Assembly: GCA_020852965.1 (NCBI GenBank)
Contig: JADYZV010000099.1
Coordinates: forward strand, 1-64,000
Source: Pirellulaceae bacterium
GTDB lineage: Bacteria; Planctomycetota; Planctomycetia; Pirellulales; Pirellulaceae
Direction: 5' to 3'
Length of the DNA stretch: 64,000 nt
The notes beneath the pieces are model-generated. The model was given only the letters and a program-made list of their open reading frames with translations, did no database searches and was not told the origin of the DNA. The position numbers and the translations under genes are program-made. Positions 17,660 to 27,388 of the stretch are shown here, piece by piece. The first letter of the stretch is position 1. Every line of letters starts with the position of its first letter.

Positions 17660-20600
17660 ATGGGCAACATTTCATTCTCCTTTGAAGCTCCATGGCTGCT
17701 ATTGCTATTGGCACTGATTCCGTTGCTATGGGTCACCAGCTTTCGGTCTATGGCGGGCCTTGGACCGGGGCGGCGACTGGCGGCGTTATTTTTCCGCTCG
17801 CTGGTGTTGCTGCTGATTGTCTTGGCGCTGGCTGGAATACAGTGGGTTTGGATCAGCAATAAGCTCACCGTCGTGTATGTGCTTGATCAAAGCGATAGTA
17901 TCGCTCGCGCCAAGCGTGACATCATGCTCGACTTTGCCATCGAGTCGGTCAAAGCGCACCGCAACAACGATCGGGAAGACCGCTCTGGGCTCATTGTCTT
18001 TGGTCGCGAAGCAGCCATTGAATTCCCTCCCTACGATGATGATTTGCCTGTCATTCGCGGCTTAGAGAGCTACCTGGGACGTACCGATGCGAGCAATTTG
18101 GAATCGGCGCTGAAGCTGGCTGCCGCGTCGTTTCCAGAAGACTCTGCCAAACGCATCGTGATCATTACCGATGGGATCGAAACCGTCGGCACAGCCTCAG
18201 GTGTCGCCAAATCGCTGGCCGAAGCGGGAATTGGTATCGACGTCGTCCCGATTAGCTTTATCTCCAAGAGCGAGATCTTAGTCGAAAAAGTCGACCTGCC
18301 GGCCGATATTCGCCAGGGCCAACCGTTTGAAACTCGCGTCGTTATTCAGCGCTTTCAGCAGGGGGCTGACGAGCCGGTCCCAGGGAGCTTGAAATTGCTA
18401 CGCAAGGTGGGTCCGCGCGAGCAGGTGCTATTTGACCAGAAGGTGGTGCTCGACCAAGAGATCAATGTCTTTCCCATTCGCGACACGATCGACCAACCGG
18501 CTGGTTACACCTATCGCGCTGAATTTGTACCCGACAACGCAGCGGATGACAGCTTACAACAAAACAATCGCGCCGACGCTTTTACCTACGTGCGCGGCAA
18601 AGGGCGCGTGCTGCTGATCGAAGATTGGAATACACCCGGCGAGTACTCCGCTCTGGTCGAGGCATTGCTGCGAAGCGATATCGAAGTCGAAGTACAATCG
18701 AGCGACCAACTATTCACTTCGCTGACCGAATTGCAGGCGTACGACTGCGTGATCTTAGCGGGCGTGCCACGCAGCAGTGGTGAATCTGCCAAGGATATCG
18801 CCAATTTCAGCGACGAGCAAATCGAGATGTTGGTCAGCAACACCGAATACGTTGGAAGTGGGCTGATCATGCTGGGCGGCCCCAATGCGATGGGGGCGGG
18901 AGGTTGGGCCAATACCGAGATTGAGAAGGCGATGCCGGTCGACTTCCAAATTAAAAACAAGAAGATCGAAGCGGTCGGAGCTTTGGCCATGATCCTGCAC
19001 GCATCGGAGTTGGCCAATGGCAACTATTGGCAGAAGCGCATTGGCCAATCGGCGCTCGAAGTGCTGGGGCCAATGGACTATTGCGGCGTGTTGCAATACG
19101 GCGGGCTTGGTGATTCTTGGTTGTGGGGTGGCAAAACCGGAATGATGCGCGTCGGTCCCAATCGCACGGCGATGATTGCCAATATGCGCGCCATGGCACC
19201 CGGCGATATGCCCGACTTCGGCCCCTCGATGGGCATGGCCTTGCGCTCACTCATTGCTACTCCAGCTTCGATTAAGCACATGATCATCATTAGCGATGGC
19301 GATCCTACGCCTCCGCCTAGTGGCCTGCTGGGACAATTCTCGACAGCGGCGGTTAAGATCTCGACGGTCGCTGTTGGCACGCATGGTCAAGCTGGCCACC
19401 AGACTTTGCAAAATATCGCCACGACCACCGGGGGCAACTATTATGTAGCCAGCAATCCGACGGCGCTGCCGAAAATTTTCCAGCGCGAGGCGATGCGCGT
19501 CTCACGACCGCTGGTTTATGAACCCGAAGGTGGCTTGCATCCACGCATCGCATATCCGCACGAAATCGTGCAAGGACTGCCGCGCGAGTTACCAAATCTG
19601 AAAGGTTTTGTGCTTACTTCGCTCAAAGACAGCGGGCTCGTACAAGTCCCCATTCGTTCGAGCAATCCGACCGAGCCAGAGAATCAGGCGGTTTTGGCGA
19701 CGTGGGAGTTTGGTGCGGGGCGAACCGCCGTGTTCACCAGCGATGTGGGTAAACGCTGGGCGGGGGAGTGGACGAGCTGGAGTGGCTACGATCAATTCTT
19801 TTCGCAGCTTGTTCGCTGGGCCATGCGTCCGACCAAGTCCGACGCGAAGTTCACTGTGGCGACCAATGTCACCAACGGGAAAGTGGAAGTCGTCGTCAAT
19901 GCACTCAACCAAGAGGATCAGTTTTTGAACTTTTTGGACATGCAAGCCATCGCGGTCGGGCCCGACCTCCAACCCATTCCTTTGATCATGCGCCAAGCCG
20001 CACCGGGCAGGTATGTAGGTTCCTTCGATGCGGATGTCGCTGGAAGCTATTTGATCAACGCCATCCCTGGGCCGGGCATGGCACCGATCACGACGGGGGC
20101 CAGCGTCCCCTTCTCCGACGAATATCGCGTTCGTGGAACGAACTTTGCCTTGCTCGAACAACTTGCGCAACTCGAACCTGCAGGTGGCGTTGCCGGTGAA
20201 ATGACGCCCCCGCTCGATGCATCCAGTCTGCAAGAGTTGCTCAAAACCAACACCTATCGCGGCGGCCTGCCTAGGGCGATGAGCATGCAAGACATCTGGC
20301 CGCTCTGTCTATTGATTGGCGCACTAGCGTTGTTTGCCGACATTTTTGTACGGCGCGTATCGCTCGACTACGCCTATCCGTTCAAATGGTTGGTTCGACG
20401 CTTGCAACCGCGTGAAACGGCGCAGGATAGCGACCGCAAAGAGAGCCTAGCGCGCCTGCGCAGCACCAAGACAGAGGTCTCGGGCGAGTTGGCCCAAGCC
20501 AGATCGTCGACGCGCTTTGAATCCGATGGCAGCACGACAGATGTCAACCCTGCTCAGACGCTCGGTGACGCCCAAGGTAGTGCGGCCGCATCCTCGACAG

Positions 20601-20734
20601 CAAGTGGTAGCAAGCGTTCGCCGACCACGCCCGGGTTGTCCCAATCTGAGGAGCCGAGCGGTTATACTGCTCGGCTGCTAGCCGCCAAGAAGGCAGCCCA
20701 ATCCAAAAAGAATGATCCCCCCAAACAGAATTAA
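17660..20734 (+). CDS. Large membrane protein with von Willebrand A and glutamine-amidotransferase-like domains
   Basis: A 1024-residue protein of a kind common in planctomycetes. Order: two N-terminal membrane helices (PWLLLLLALIPLLW; FRSLVLLLIVLALAGI), a VWA domain with the MIDAS motif DQSDS at residues 76-80, a beta-sandwich, a GATase-like segment (RVLLIEDWNTPGEY, DCVILAGVPRSSG, LIMLGGPNAMGAGGW) that interrupts a second VWA-like part (IIISDGDPTPP), and a C-terminal membrane helix near residue 877 followed by a Ser/Thr-rich tail. A GTG at 17648 is the alternative start. The following MoxR gene, 59 bases away, is the usual ATPase partner of VWA proteins, suggesting a metal- or complex-assembly function at the membrane. 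Confidence 0.85.
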   Translation: MGNISFSFEAPWLLLLLALIPLLWVTSFRSMAGLGPGRRLAALFFRSLVLLLIVLALAGIQWVWISNKLTVVYVLDQSDSIARAKRDIMLDFAIESVKAHRNNDREDRSGLIVFGREAAIEFPPYDDDLPVIRGLESYLGRTDASNLESALKLAAASFPEDSAKRIVIITDGIETVGTASGVAKSLAEAGIGIDVVPISFISKSEILVEKVDLPADIRQGQPFETRVVIQRFQQGADEPVPGSLKLLRKVGPREQVLFDQKVVLDQEINVFPIRDTIDQPAGYTYRAEFVPDNAADDSLQQNNRADAFTYVRGKGRVLLIEDWNTPGEYSALVEALLRSDIEVEVQSSDQLFTSLTELQAYDCVILAGVPRSSGESAKDIANFSDEQIEMLVSNTEYVGSGLIMLGGPNAMGAGGWANTEIEKAMPVDFQIKNKKIEAVGALAMILHASELANGNYWQKRIGQSALEVLGPMDYCGVLQYGGLGDSWLWGGKTGMMRVGPNRTAMIANMRAMAPGDMPDFGPSMGMALRSLIATPASIKHMIIISDGDPTPPPSGLLGQFSTAAVKISTVAVGTHGQAGHQTLQNIATTTGGNYYVASNPTALPKIFQREAMRVSRPLVYEPEGGLHPRIAYPHEIVQGLPRELPNLKGFVLTSLKDSGLVQVPIRSSNPTEPENQAVLATWEFGAGRTAVFTSDVGKRWAGEWTSWSGYDQFFSQLVRWAMRPTKSDAKFTVATNVTNGKVEVVVNALNQEDQFLNFLDMQAIAVGPDLQPIPLIMRQAAPGRYVGSFDADVAGSYLINAIPGPGMAPITTGASVPFSDEYRVRGTNFALLEQLAQLEPAGGVAGEMTPPLDASSLQELLKTNTYRGGLPRAMSMQDIWPLCLLIGALALFADIFVRRVSLDYAYPFKWLVRRLQPRETAQDSDRKESLARLRSTKTEVSGELAQARSSTRFESDGSTTDVNPAQTLGDAQGSAAASSTASGSKRSPTTPGLSQSEEPSGYTARLLAAKKAAQSKKNDPPKQN

Positions 20735-20793
20735 CCTGTACTTCTCTACTTCGTAGCTACCTTCAGTATCCATTACACCCACTAGAGAACTTC

Positions 20794-21801
20794 ATGACAA
20801 ACGTGGCTGAGAACATGCAGCGCCAAGCGGACGAGTTTCGCACTCGTTACCAATCCGTGCGCGAGGAGATAGGCAAGACGATTGTTGGCCATGACGAGAT
20901 CGTCCATGGCGTGTTGACGTGTCTGTTTGTTGGCGGTCACTGTTTGCTCGAAGGTGTCCCGGGCTTGGGCAAAACGATGCTGGTACGCACGTTGTCCGAA
21001 GCGCTCAACCTGCATTTCAGCCGCATTCAGTTCACCCCTGACTTGATGCCAGCCGACATCTTGGGGACGAACATGATCGTCGAAAACGAACAGGGGCGCA
21101 AAGCATTCGAATTTCAAAAAGGTCCAATCTTTACGCAGATCTGTTTGGCTGACGAAATCAACCGCGCGACTCCCAAGACCCAGTCGGCATTGTTAGAGAC
21201 GATGCAGGAAGGGACGATCACCGTCGCGGGCCAGCGCTACCAGCTCGACAAGCCGTTCTTGGTGTTGGCGACCCAGAACCCGATCGAGCAGGAAGGGACC
21301 TATCCGCTGCCGGAAGCCCAACTCGATCGCTTTCTGTTCAAATTGGTTGTCGGCTACAGCTCGCGTGAAGACCTCAATACGATCGTCGATCGCACCACGC
21401 GCGGAACTGTCATCGCAACCAACAAGATCATGGACGGCGAGGAGATTCGGCGCTGGCAGCAGCTTGTGCGCGAAGTCATCCTGGCCAAGCATGTGCAGGA
21501 CTACATTGTGCGTTTGGTCCTAGCTACGCATCCTGAAGGGCAAATGGCTCAACCGATCACCAACCAGTACATTCGTTGGGGAAGTAGCCCTCGCGGAGCA
21601 CAGACGATGGCTCTGGCGGCCAAAGTGCGAGCTCTGCTCGATGGGCGCTTCAATGTGAGTTTCGAGGATGTCCGCCGCGTTTGCTTGCTCGCTATGCGAC
21701 ATCGCGTCGTTTTGAACTTCGAAGCTCAGGCCGAAGGGATCGACGTCGACCAGGTGTTGCTCGAAATTTTAGAGAAAGTTCCTGAGAAGGCGGAGAGCTG
21801 A
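20794..21801 (+). CDS. MoxR family AAA+ ATPase
   Basis: A 335-residue MoxR-type ATPase. Walker A is GVPGLGKT, Walker B is ICLADEINRATPKTQSALLE, and the sensor-like ATQNPIEQEGTYPLPEAQLDRF is diagnostic of the MoxR group. A C-terminal lid domain follows (RWGSSPRGAQTMALAAKVRALL). MoxR proteins act as chaperones that help VWA-domain partners mature. The VWA protein directly upstream is the obvious partner, and co-transcription is likely. Confidence 0.93.
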   Translation: MTNVAENMQRQADEFRTRYQSVREEIGKTIVGHDEIVHGVLTCLFVGGHCLLEGVPGLGKTMLVRTLSEALNLHFSRIQFTPDLMPADILGTNMIVENEQGRKAFEFQKGPIFTQICLADEINRATPKTQSALLETMQEGTITVAGQRYQLDKPFLVLATQNPIEQEGTYPLPEAQLDRFLFKLVVGYSSREDLNTIVDRTTRGTVIATNKIMDGEEIRRWQQLVREVILAKHVQDYIVRLVLATHPEGQMAQPITNQYIRWGSSPRGAQTMALAAKVRALLDGRFNVSFEDVRRVCLLAMRHRVVLNFEAQAEGIDVDQVLLEILEKVPEKAES

Positions 21802-21886
21802 TTGAAGAAGACAGGTCCAGCTTTTCGTGTCCTTCGTGTTTTCCGTGGTTAACAAACAAGCTAAGGCGTGAACGGTTACACAATTC

Positions 21887-23383
21887 TTACACCTGCGCGA
21901 TGGTGTAGAGCTGAGGCGCTAGTTCAACGGTTTCTACGTTGCCAAACAAGGTGGTTCCGCTGGCGTCATGGATGAGCAGGTCGAGCATCTGACCGGTCTG
22001 TCGCTCGTTGCCATCCCAAACCACAATGCGATCGCAGGGGGTGCGTCCCATCATCTGTCGCAATGGACCGGTATCCTGGCGTTTGACGGAAAGCTTACTC
22101 GAGCCTTCGACAAGTACTTGAACGCGTTGGCCGAGAAAGCGGAGATTGTCCTGCAAGCAGATTTCATTTTGCAGGTCGAGCAATTCGACGTTGCGACGCG
22201 ATTTGACATCGCTCGGAACATCATCGGCATAGAGCTCGGCACCGCGAGTGCCGGGACGCACCGAGTACTGAAAGATGAAGCTGTTCTTAAAGCGGCAGCG
22301 ACGTACCAATTCCATCGTCTGTTGGAAGTCGTCCTCCGTCTCGCCACAGAAGCCGACGATAAAGTCGCTGGCAACCGCTGCCTCGGGTAGGATATCGTGG
22401 ATGCGATCCATCATTTCGTAGTAGTCAGCCACGGTGTACCCGCGCTTCATACGCTTGAGAACGGCATCGGAGCCCGATTGGGCTGGGACGTGCAAATAGG
22501 GAGTGCACTTGGGGAGGTCGCGTACGGTTTCCAGCAAGCGGCGCGTCATGTCCTTAGGATAGTTGGTGACAAACTTTAGCCGTTCGATACCGTCGATGTC
22601 GTGGATCGCTTCCAGCAGGTCGGCGAGGACGGTCTCACTTTTGTCTTCGTGGCGATAGCGGTAGCTGTTGACGGTTTGGCCCAGCAAGGTAATTTCTTTG
22701 CAACCTTGCCGAGCCAGCTCGTGCGCTTCGGCAACGATCAATTCGGGGGATCGACCTTGTTCTGGGCCACGCGTCATGGGGACGATACAGTAGGTGCAGA
22801 ACTTATCGCAGCCAATTTGAATGCGCAGGAAGGCCTGGAACGGTGTCGGACGCATCGTTGGATCGCGCAACGGGTCGAAGCTCTCGTGGCTGCGGCGAAT
22901 GTCGTCCTGGCTCCCATCGCGACGGCCCAGACTAACGGCCATCTGCGGCCCTGCACCGCTGCGGACCTTGTCCAGCAAATCGGGAATGCGTTGGAGTTGC
23001 CCAGGGCCTACGACCAAGTCGACAAAGGGTGCCCGGTCGAAGACAAGCTGCTGATCCTTTTGAGCCATACAGCCCATGACGCCAATCGTCTTCTCGGGAT
23101 GTGCCAGTTTGAGCAGCTTCAATCTAGCGATCGAGTTGTAGACTTTCTCTTCGGCGTGTTCGCGGACGCTACAGGTATTAAACAGAATGGTGTCAGCCGC
23201 TTCGACGGAGTCGGTCAGATCGTAGCCACGGCGGCGCAGGCTGGCCACGACCATTTCGCTATCGAGCACGTTCATCTGACAGCCAACCGTTTCGATGTAG
23301 AGCTTTTTGGTCGGCAGGTCGTCGGTGCTATGGCAGTCAGTGTTTGGCACTTCAGGCGTGGCTGGGAGAGCGGCGGGATTCAT
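21887..23383 (-). CDS. miaB: tRNA-2-methylthio-N6-dimethylallyladenosine synthase MiaB
   Basis: A 498-residue methylthiotransferase that adds a methylthio group to i6A37 of tRNAs reading UNN codons. The N-terminal UPF0004 domain carries the three auxiliary-cluster cysteines in ETVGCQMN, FNTCSVREHAEEKV and VMGCMAQ. The radical-SAM motif is CDKFCTYC, within GCDKFCTYCIVPMTRG. A C-terminal TRAM domain follows (QVLVEGSS...VVWDGN). The first 25 residues are a non-conserved extension; the ATG at 23383 is the only good start. It is convergent with the MoxR gene. Confidence 0.95.
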   Translation of the reverse strand: MNPAALPATPEVPNTDCHSTDDLPTKKLYIETVGCQMNVLDSEMVVASLRRRGYDLTDSVEAADTILFNTCSVREHAEEKVYNSIARLKLLKLAHPEKTIGVMGCMAQKDQQLVFDRAPFVDLVVGPGQLQRIPDLLDKVRSGAGPQMAVSLGRRDGSQDDIRRSHESFDPLRDPTMRPTPFQAFLRIQIGCDKFCTYCIVPMTRGPEQGRSPELIVAEAHELARQGCKEITLLGQTVNSYRYRHEDKSETVLADLLEAIHDIDGIERLKFVTNYPKDMTRRLLETVRDLPKCTPYLHVPAQSGSDAVLKRMKRGYTVADYYEMMDRIHDILPEAAVASDFIVGFCGETEDDFQQTMELVRRCRFKNSFIFQYSVRPGTRGAELYADDVPSDVKSRRNVELLDLQNEICLQDNLRFLGQRVQVLVEGSSKLSVKRQDTGPLRQMMGRTPCDRIVVWDGNERQTGQMLDLLIHDASGTTLFGNVETVELAPQLYTIAQV

Positions 23384-23521
23384 TCAGTCAGGTGCTTGGA
23401 GTGATAGGGGATTGGGGGGCGATGACTAATTTCGAAGAGAGTTGACTAGTTACAACGACGCGGGTCAAGTCGACTCATTGTAGACCGACTGGCGGCAGGG
23501 GTCGATAGTCGCAGACCGTCC

Positions 23522-23836
23522 CTAGACCGCTTCTTGAACGGGCTGCTCTTGGGGGGTATCGGACGTGACGCTCGCCGAGACCGTGTCGTAGCGGTCATAG
23601 TTGGGATCGTTCAGACGGCGCGATTCCTTGGCTTCGTTTTCGGCTTTCTCACGGGCGAGCCGCCGCGCTAGGCGTGACGCTTTAGCCTTCTTCTTAGACC
23701 ATTCGTGTTGCTCGTCCACGTACTTGCGAAGCATGAGCAGTAGTCGAGCTTGCCGATTGCGCATCAATTGCGCGAGGCCAATGACTGCCAGGCAGGCGGC
23801 AGCCATCCAGAGGACGAGTTTTGGGTCTACGGCCAT
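23522..23836 (-). CDS. Small membrane-anchored hypothetical protein
   Basis: A 104-residue protein with one N-terminal hydrophobic helix (LVLWMAAACLAVIGLAQLM) followed by a highly charged, Lys/Arg/Glu-rich helical stretch (EWSKKKAKASRLARRLAREK) and an acidic, Thr/Ser-rich tail. No family recognised. ATG 23836 places the helix at the usual position; the upstream in-frame ATG at 23887 is less likely. It may be co-transcribed with miaB, starting 139 bases ahead on the same strand. Confidence 0.6.
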   Translation of the reverse strand: MAVDPKLVLWMAAACLAVIGLAQLMRNRQARLLLMLRKYVDEQHEWSKKKAKASRLARRLAREKAENEAKESRRLNDPNYDRYDTVSASVTSDTPQEQPVQEAV

Positions 23837-24118
23837 AGGGGATTGAGCGTAAAAGGTTAAATGGGTCAGCGGTCCTGGGCGGGCCACGCAAGTCGGCAGT
23901 GTAGCTCAAACGGGTCTGCCAGCGGAAGCCAGAAGCCGCACAACTATACATGCGTTCACTACCTGGACAGCAAGCGTTTGGCGTTTTTTCTCAGATACTG
24001 CCTCAAACGCCTTTGGCGAGCGGTACAGGCATGGATACAATAGCCGCAATTGAACGGGCTCTGCGATGCGAAGCTTATTCAGAACTATACGAACACGCAC
24101 AACATGGAGTCCAATTAA

Positions 24119-24475
24119 GTGCAAGTCAATGTCTCCGCACGCCATGGTTCGCTGAGCGGCCATGATCAGGAAGTCATCCGCGAGAAAACTGAGAAAGTTC
24201 GACGCCTATACGATCGAGTTAATGCGATTGAAGTCACCGTCGATTTTCAGCGTCAAGAAGAGCCGCACGTCGAGATCAATGTATCGGCTGAGCACAGTCA
24301 CGATTTCATAGCATCGGCAAAGGCCACGACGGTAATCGCTGCGTTGGACGGAGCGATCCAAAAAGTGGAACAGCAGCTCCGCAAACACAAAGAAAAACTG
24401 ACCGGTCATAAGTCGACGAGTGTCAAGCACATAACACCTGAGCCGGTCGACGAGTATATAGATGAGGAAGAGTGA
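24119..24475 (+). CDS. hpf: Ribosome hibernation promoting factor (short HPF)
   Basis: A 118-residue HPF/YfiA family protein that binds the 30S decoding region during stationary phase and helps form or stabilise inactive ribosomes. It begins MQVNVSARHGSLS and contains EVTVDFQRQEEPHVEINV and the basic helix QKVEQQLRKHKEKL, followed by a short acidic tail; there is no long-HPF dimerisation domain. GTG start with GGAG ten bases upstream. It begins a co-directional series with ptsN, as in the rpoN-linked clusters of many bacteria, though no rpoN lies here. Confidence 0.92.
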   Translation: MQVNVSARHGSLSGHDQEVIREKTEKVRRLYDRVNAIEVTVDFQRQEEPHVEINVSAEHSHDFIASAKATTVIAALDGAIQKVEQQLRKHKEKLTGHKSTSVKHITPEPVDEYIDEEE

Positions 24476-24585
24476 TTGGGCGTCGTTGCGTCAAGGCGTA
24501 ACTGCCCCACTACAACTCTACGTCTGGCCGCTCGCTAATTTAAATAAGCGGTAACCAAGACACGGTAACCAAGAAAGATTCGGAA

Positions 24586-25059
24586 ATGAAATTCTCTGAT
24601 TTTATTAGTACTAATTCGATCTGTTCGGAACTCAACTCTGTTAGCAAAGAGTCGGTTATAGCCGAATTGGTCGATTCACTGGTCGCTGCGGGTAACATCA
24701 AGCAGGCTGACCGCGAAGACATCATCAAAGCCATCATGAAACGTGAGGAATTGGGAAGCACCGGCATCGGCCGTGGCGTCGCCGTTCCGCACACCAAGCA
24801 CCCCAGCGTCGACAAGCTGGTGGGTACGGTCGGGGTGAGCAGCGATGGCCTGGATTTCGATAGTCTGGACGGCGAGAAGGTCCAACTATTCTTCTTGCTG
24901 GTATCTCCACCGGATCGCCCTGGGGATCATCTGCGAGCCTTGGAAAACATCTCTCGTCAATTGCGAGATGAAACCTTCTGTCGCTTCCTCAAACAGAGCA
25001 AGACTGCTGAAGACATCATGCAGTTGCTGGAAGAGGCTGACAACAATCACTTCGTTTAA
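24586..25059 (+). CDS. ptsN: PTS EIIA protein, PtsN-like (EIIA-Ntr/fructose type)
   Basis: A 157-residue EIIA domain. The phosphorylatable histidine is His69 in GIGRGVAVPHTKHPSV, and the family segment VQLFFLLVSPPDRPGDHLRAL follows. EIIA-Ntr proteins receive phosphate from HPr-like carriers and regulate other proteins rather than moving sugar. The ptsH gene begins 10 bases after the stop codon, so the two are almost surely co-transcribed. No EIIB or EIIC gene is in the window. Confidence 0.92.
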   Translation: MKFSDFISTNSICSELNSVSKESVIAELVDSLVAAGNIKQADREDIIKAIMKREELGSTGIGRGVAVPHTKHPSVDKLVGTVGVSSDGLDFDSLDGEKVQLFFLLVSPPDRPGDHLRALENISRQLRDETFCRFLKQSKTAEDIMQLLEEADNNHFV

Positions 25060-25069
25060 GTCGAGCGCT

Positions 25070-25375
25070 ATGTCACCTACGCTTGAAAAAGTTGTGACCG
25101 TGAGCAACCCCATGGGTATTCACATGCGGCCAGCAGATCTGCTTTCGCGTACCGCGGGGCGTTTCGAGTGCCAAGTGCTCATCGAAAACAACGGCCAATC
25201 GATCGACTGTAAAAGCATTATGAGCATCCTCACCCTGGGTGCGCGCCAAGGGACTCAGCTAAATCTGCGAGTCACCGGACCCGACGCGCAGCAGGCTCTG
25301 GATGCTTTGTGCGAACTGTTTGAACAAGGATTCGACGAATCCGATTCGGAGGTAGCTACCGAGCAGACAAGTTGA
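25070..25375 (+). CDS. ptsH: HPr family phosphocarrier protein
   Basis: A 101-residue HPr-like protein. His18 in NPMGIHMRPA is the phospho-acceptor (the common form is GLHARPA), and Ser49 in CKSIMSI matches the regulatory Ser46 site that HPr kinase modifies in other bacteria. ATG 25070 was chosen because it starts right at the family N-terminus; the frame is open much further upstream inside ptsN. The C-terminal tail of about 12 residues is acidic and non-conserved. A 264-base gap follows before ptsI. Confidence 0.93.
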   Translation: MSPTLEKVVTVSNPMGIHMRPADLLSRTAGRFECQVLIENNGQSIDCKSIMSILTLGARQGTQLNLRVTGPDAQQALDALCELFEQGFDESDSEVATEQTS

Positions 25376-25639
25376 ATGTGGGAGCCACCGATAGCCTGCT
25401 TCGGTGAGTCGACTGCGCACGAGCAATACTGCGTCTGCAACGTATTGCCTGCGCGTCGAGCCCCGTTGGCAGCGTGCATCCACAACTTGTTCGGCCGGTC
25501 GACCCAGCTACTGCAACCCAACCGAACTACCCAATACAACTGAACAAACCATGAACACCTGTCATCGCCCACTCCGCTCGCACGGTAATCGGTCCGTGAT
25601 TAGCGCGCAGTCGCTGCATGACCTGTCGCCCCATCATCC

Positions 25640-27385
25640 ATGCTCGAACTGCAAGGTATTGCGGTCTCGCCAGGAGTTGCCATCGGAAAGGTTTTAATCC
25701 TTGACCGCGAAGGTTACCGGATTACTCGCTCTCAGATAGATTCCGCAGATCGCCACAATGAACTCGACCGTTTGCGCACGGCAATTGCCGAGGCGTCTAA
25801 GCGTCTGGAGCAGCATCGCCGCGATTCGACCGAAAAAATCGGCGTCGATATTGGTGCTATCTTTTCGGCCCATCAGCAATTGCTCTTGGATACGACCCTG
25901 CATCGCGAATGGGAGCGTTTGATCAGCGACTCCTGCTACAGCGCCGAATTTGCGGTCTCGACGGTGCTCAGCCGCTATGCGCATGCCTTCCGCAACATGG
26001 GCTCGGATGTCATGGCCGAGCGAGCTGGCGACATTCGCGACGTCGAACGGACGCTGCTCGAAGCGTTGGGAGGGGCCCCACTGCAAGTCAGCGGTGGCCT
26101 GGGGCAATCGATCCTGCTCAGTCACGATTTGACTCCAGCGGAAACCGCCGGCCTCGACCGATCGAAAATCATCGGTTTCTGTACCGAAGCGGGTGGCCCT
26201 GGCGGTCACACCGCGATCGTGGCGCGCGGCATGGAACTCCCTGCCGTGGTCGGCTTGGGGAGTTTCTTACATCGCATCGCGCGTGAGACCACGGTGATCC
26301 TAGATGGTTTTAGTGGACGCGTGGTTCTTCAGCCCGACGAAGCGGCCTTGAAAGACTATCGCCAGCGAATGGAAGTTCGAGCCGGTCGAGTCAAGCAACT
26401 GACTGAAATTCGCGACTTGCCCGCAGTCACGCAAGATGGAACCCGCGTAACCCTACTGGCCAACATCGAATTCCCAGGCGAAATTGCCGCGAGCCTCCAG
26501 CGCGGTGCCGAAGGAATTGGATTGTATCGAACCGAGTTCCTCTACTTGGGTGCGGACACAGAGCCAAGCGAGGAAGAGCAAACCACCGCCTATCGTGAGG
26601 TGCTCAGTCAAGTCGATGGCCTTTCCGTCATCATGCGCACGCTCGACTTGGGCGCGGACAAAGTTGGCAAGTTTACGCTGCTCGAGCCGGAGAGCAATCC
26701 TTCACTCGGATTGCGCAGTATTCGCCTATCCCTACGGCAGCCAAGGATGCTCCGTACTCAACTGCGCGCGATGGTTCGTGCCGCCTGTGGCGGAAAACTG
26801 AAAATTATGTTTCCGATGATCTCCACGCTTCACGAGCTGCGCACGGCGAGGATGTTATTGCGTCAAGTCATCGATGAATTGGCCGAAGAAGGACACCAGC
26901 CGCCACAAAAGATCCAGGTTGGGATGATGGTCGAAGTTCCCGCTGCCGTCTTGATGCTCGAACGCTTTGTGCGTGAGGTTGATTTCATCAGCATTGGTAC
27001 GAACGATTTGATTCAGTACACGATGGCCGCTGATCGTAGCAATGAATACGTGGCGGATTTGTACGCAGGCCATGACCCGGCTGTATTGCGTTTGCTCCAA
27101 ACTTCAGTCGATGTCGCTCAGGCGGCCGGCGTCGAAATCAGCGTCTGTGGCGAGATGAGTTCCAACCCCATTACTTCGCTCCTGCTAGTCGGTCTCGGGG
27201 TTCGCATCCTGTCGGCCTCGCCCGCATCGCTACCACAGATGAAGCAAGCCCTGCGTCAAGTTAGATTGGAAGACTGTACTCAGATTGCCAAGCGCGTGTT
27301 TGACTTCGATACAGCTCGCGAAGTGGACGCCTATTTGAAAACTCGCTTCGCAGAACTGCTCCCCGAGATGGCGTTAGGAGTCTAA
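25640..27385 (+). CDS. ptsI: Phosphoenolpyruvate-protein phosphotransferase (enzyme I)
   Basis: A 581-residue enzyme I, which takes phosphate from PEP and passes it to HPr. It starts directly with the EI N-domain (LELQGIAVSPGVAIGK). The active histidine is His190 in GGPGGHTAIVARGMELPAVVG, and the PEP-binding barrel shows LYRTEFLYL, MRTLDLGADK, VGMMVEVPAAVLM, FISIGTNDLIQYTMAADR and the proton-donor Cys503 in SVCGEM. There is no N-terminal GAF domain, so it is the ordinary EI form rather than EI-Ntr (PtsP). Three bases separate its stop from the next gene. Confidence 0.96.
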   Translation: MLELQGIAVSPGVAIGKVLILDREGYRITRSQIDSADRHNELDRLRTAIAEASKRLEQHRRDSTEKIGVDIGAIFSAHQQLLLDTTLHREWERLISDSCYSAEFAVSTVLSRYAHAFRNMGSDVMAERAGDIRDVERTLLEALGGAPLQVSGGLGQSILLSHDLTPAETAGLDRSKIIGFCTEAGGPGGHTAIVARGMELPAVVGLGSFLHRIARETTVILDGFSGRVVLQPDEAALKDYRQRMEVRAGRVKQLTEIRDLPAVTQDGTRVTLLANIEFPGEIAASLQRGAEGIGLYRTEFLYLGADTEPSEEEQTTAYREVLSQVDGLSVIMRTLDLGADKVGKFTLLEPESNPSLGLRSIRLSLRQPRMLRTQLRAMVRAACGGKLKIMFPMISTLHELRTARMLLRQVIDELAEEGHQPPQKIQVGMMVEVPAAVLMLERFVREVDFISIGTNDLIQYTMAADRSNEYVADLYAGHDPAVLRLLQTSVDVAQAAGVEISVCGEMSSNPITSLLLVGLGVRILSASPASLPQMKQALRQVRLEDCTQIAKRVFDFDTAREVDAYLKTRFAELLPEMALGV

Positions 27386-27388
27386 ACC

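Noticed and set aside
22601-23404. 267-codon plus-strand frame
   Set aside because: Antisense to miaB with its full set of cysteine motifs.
24586-27385. Complete sugar PTS operon
   Set aside because: EI, HPr and an EIIA are present but no EIIB or EIIC; a regulatory relay fits better.
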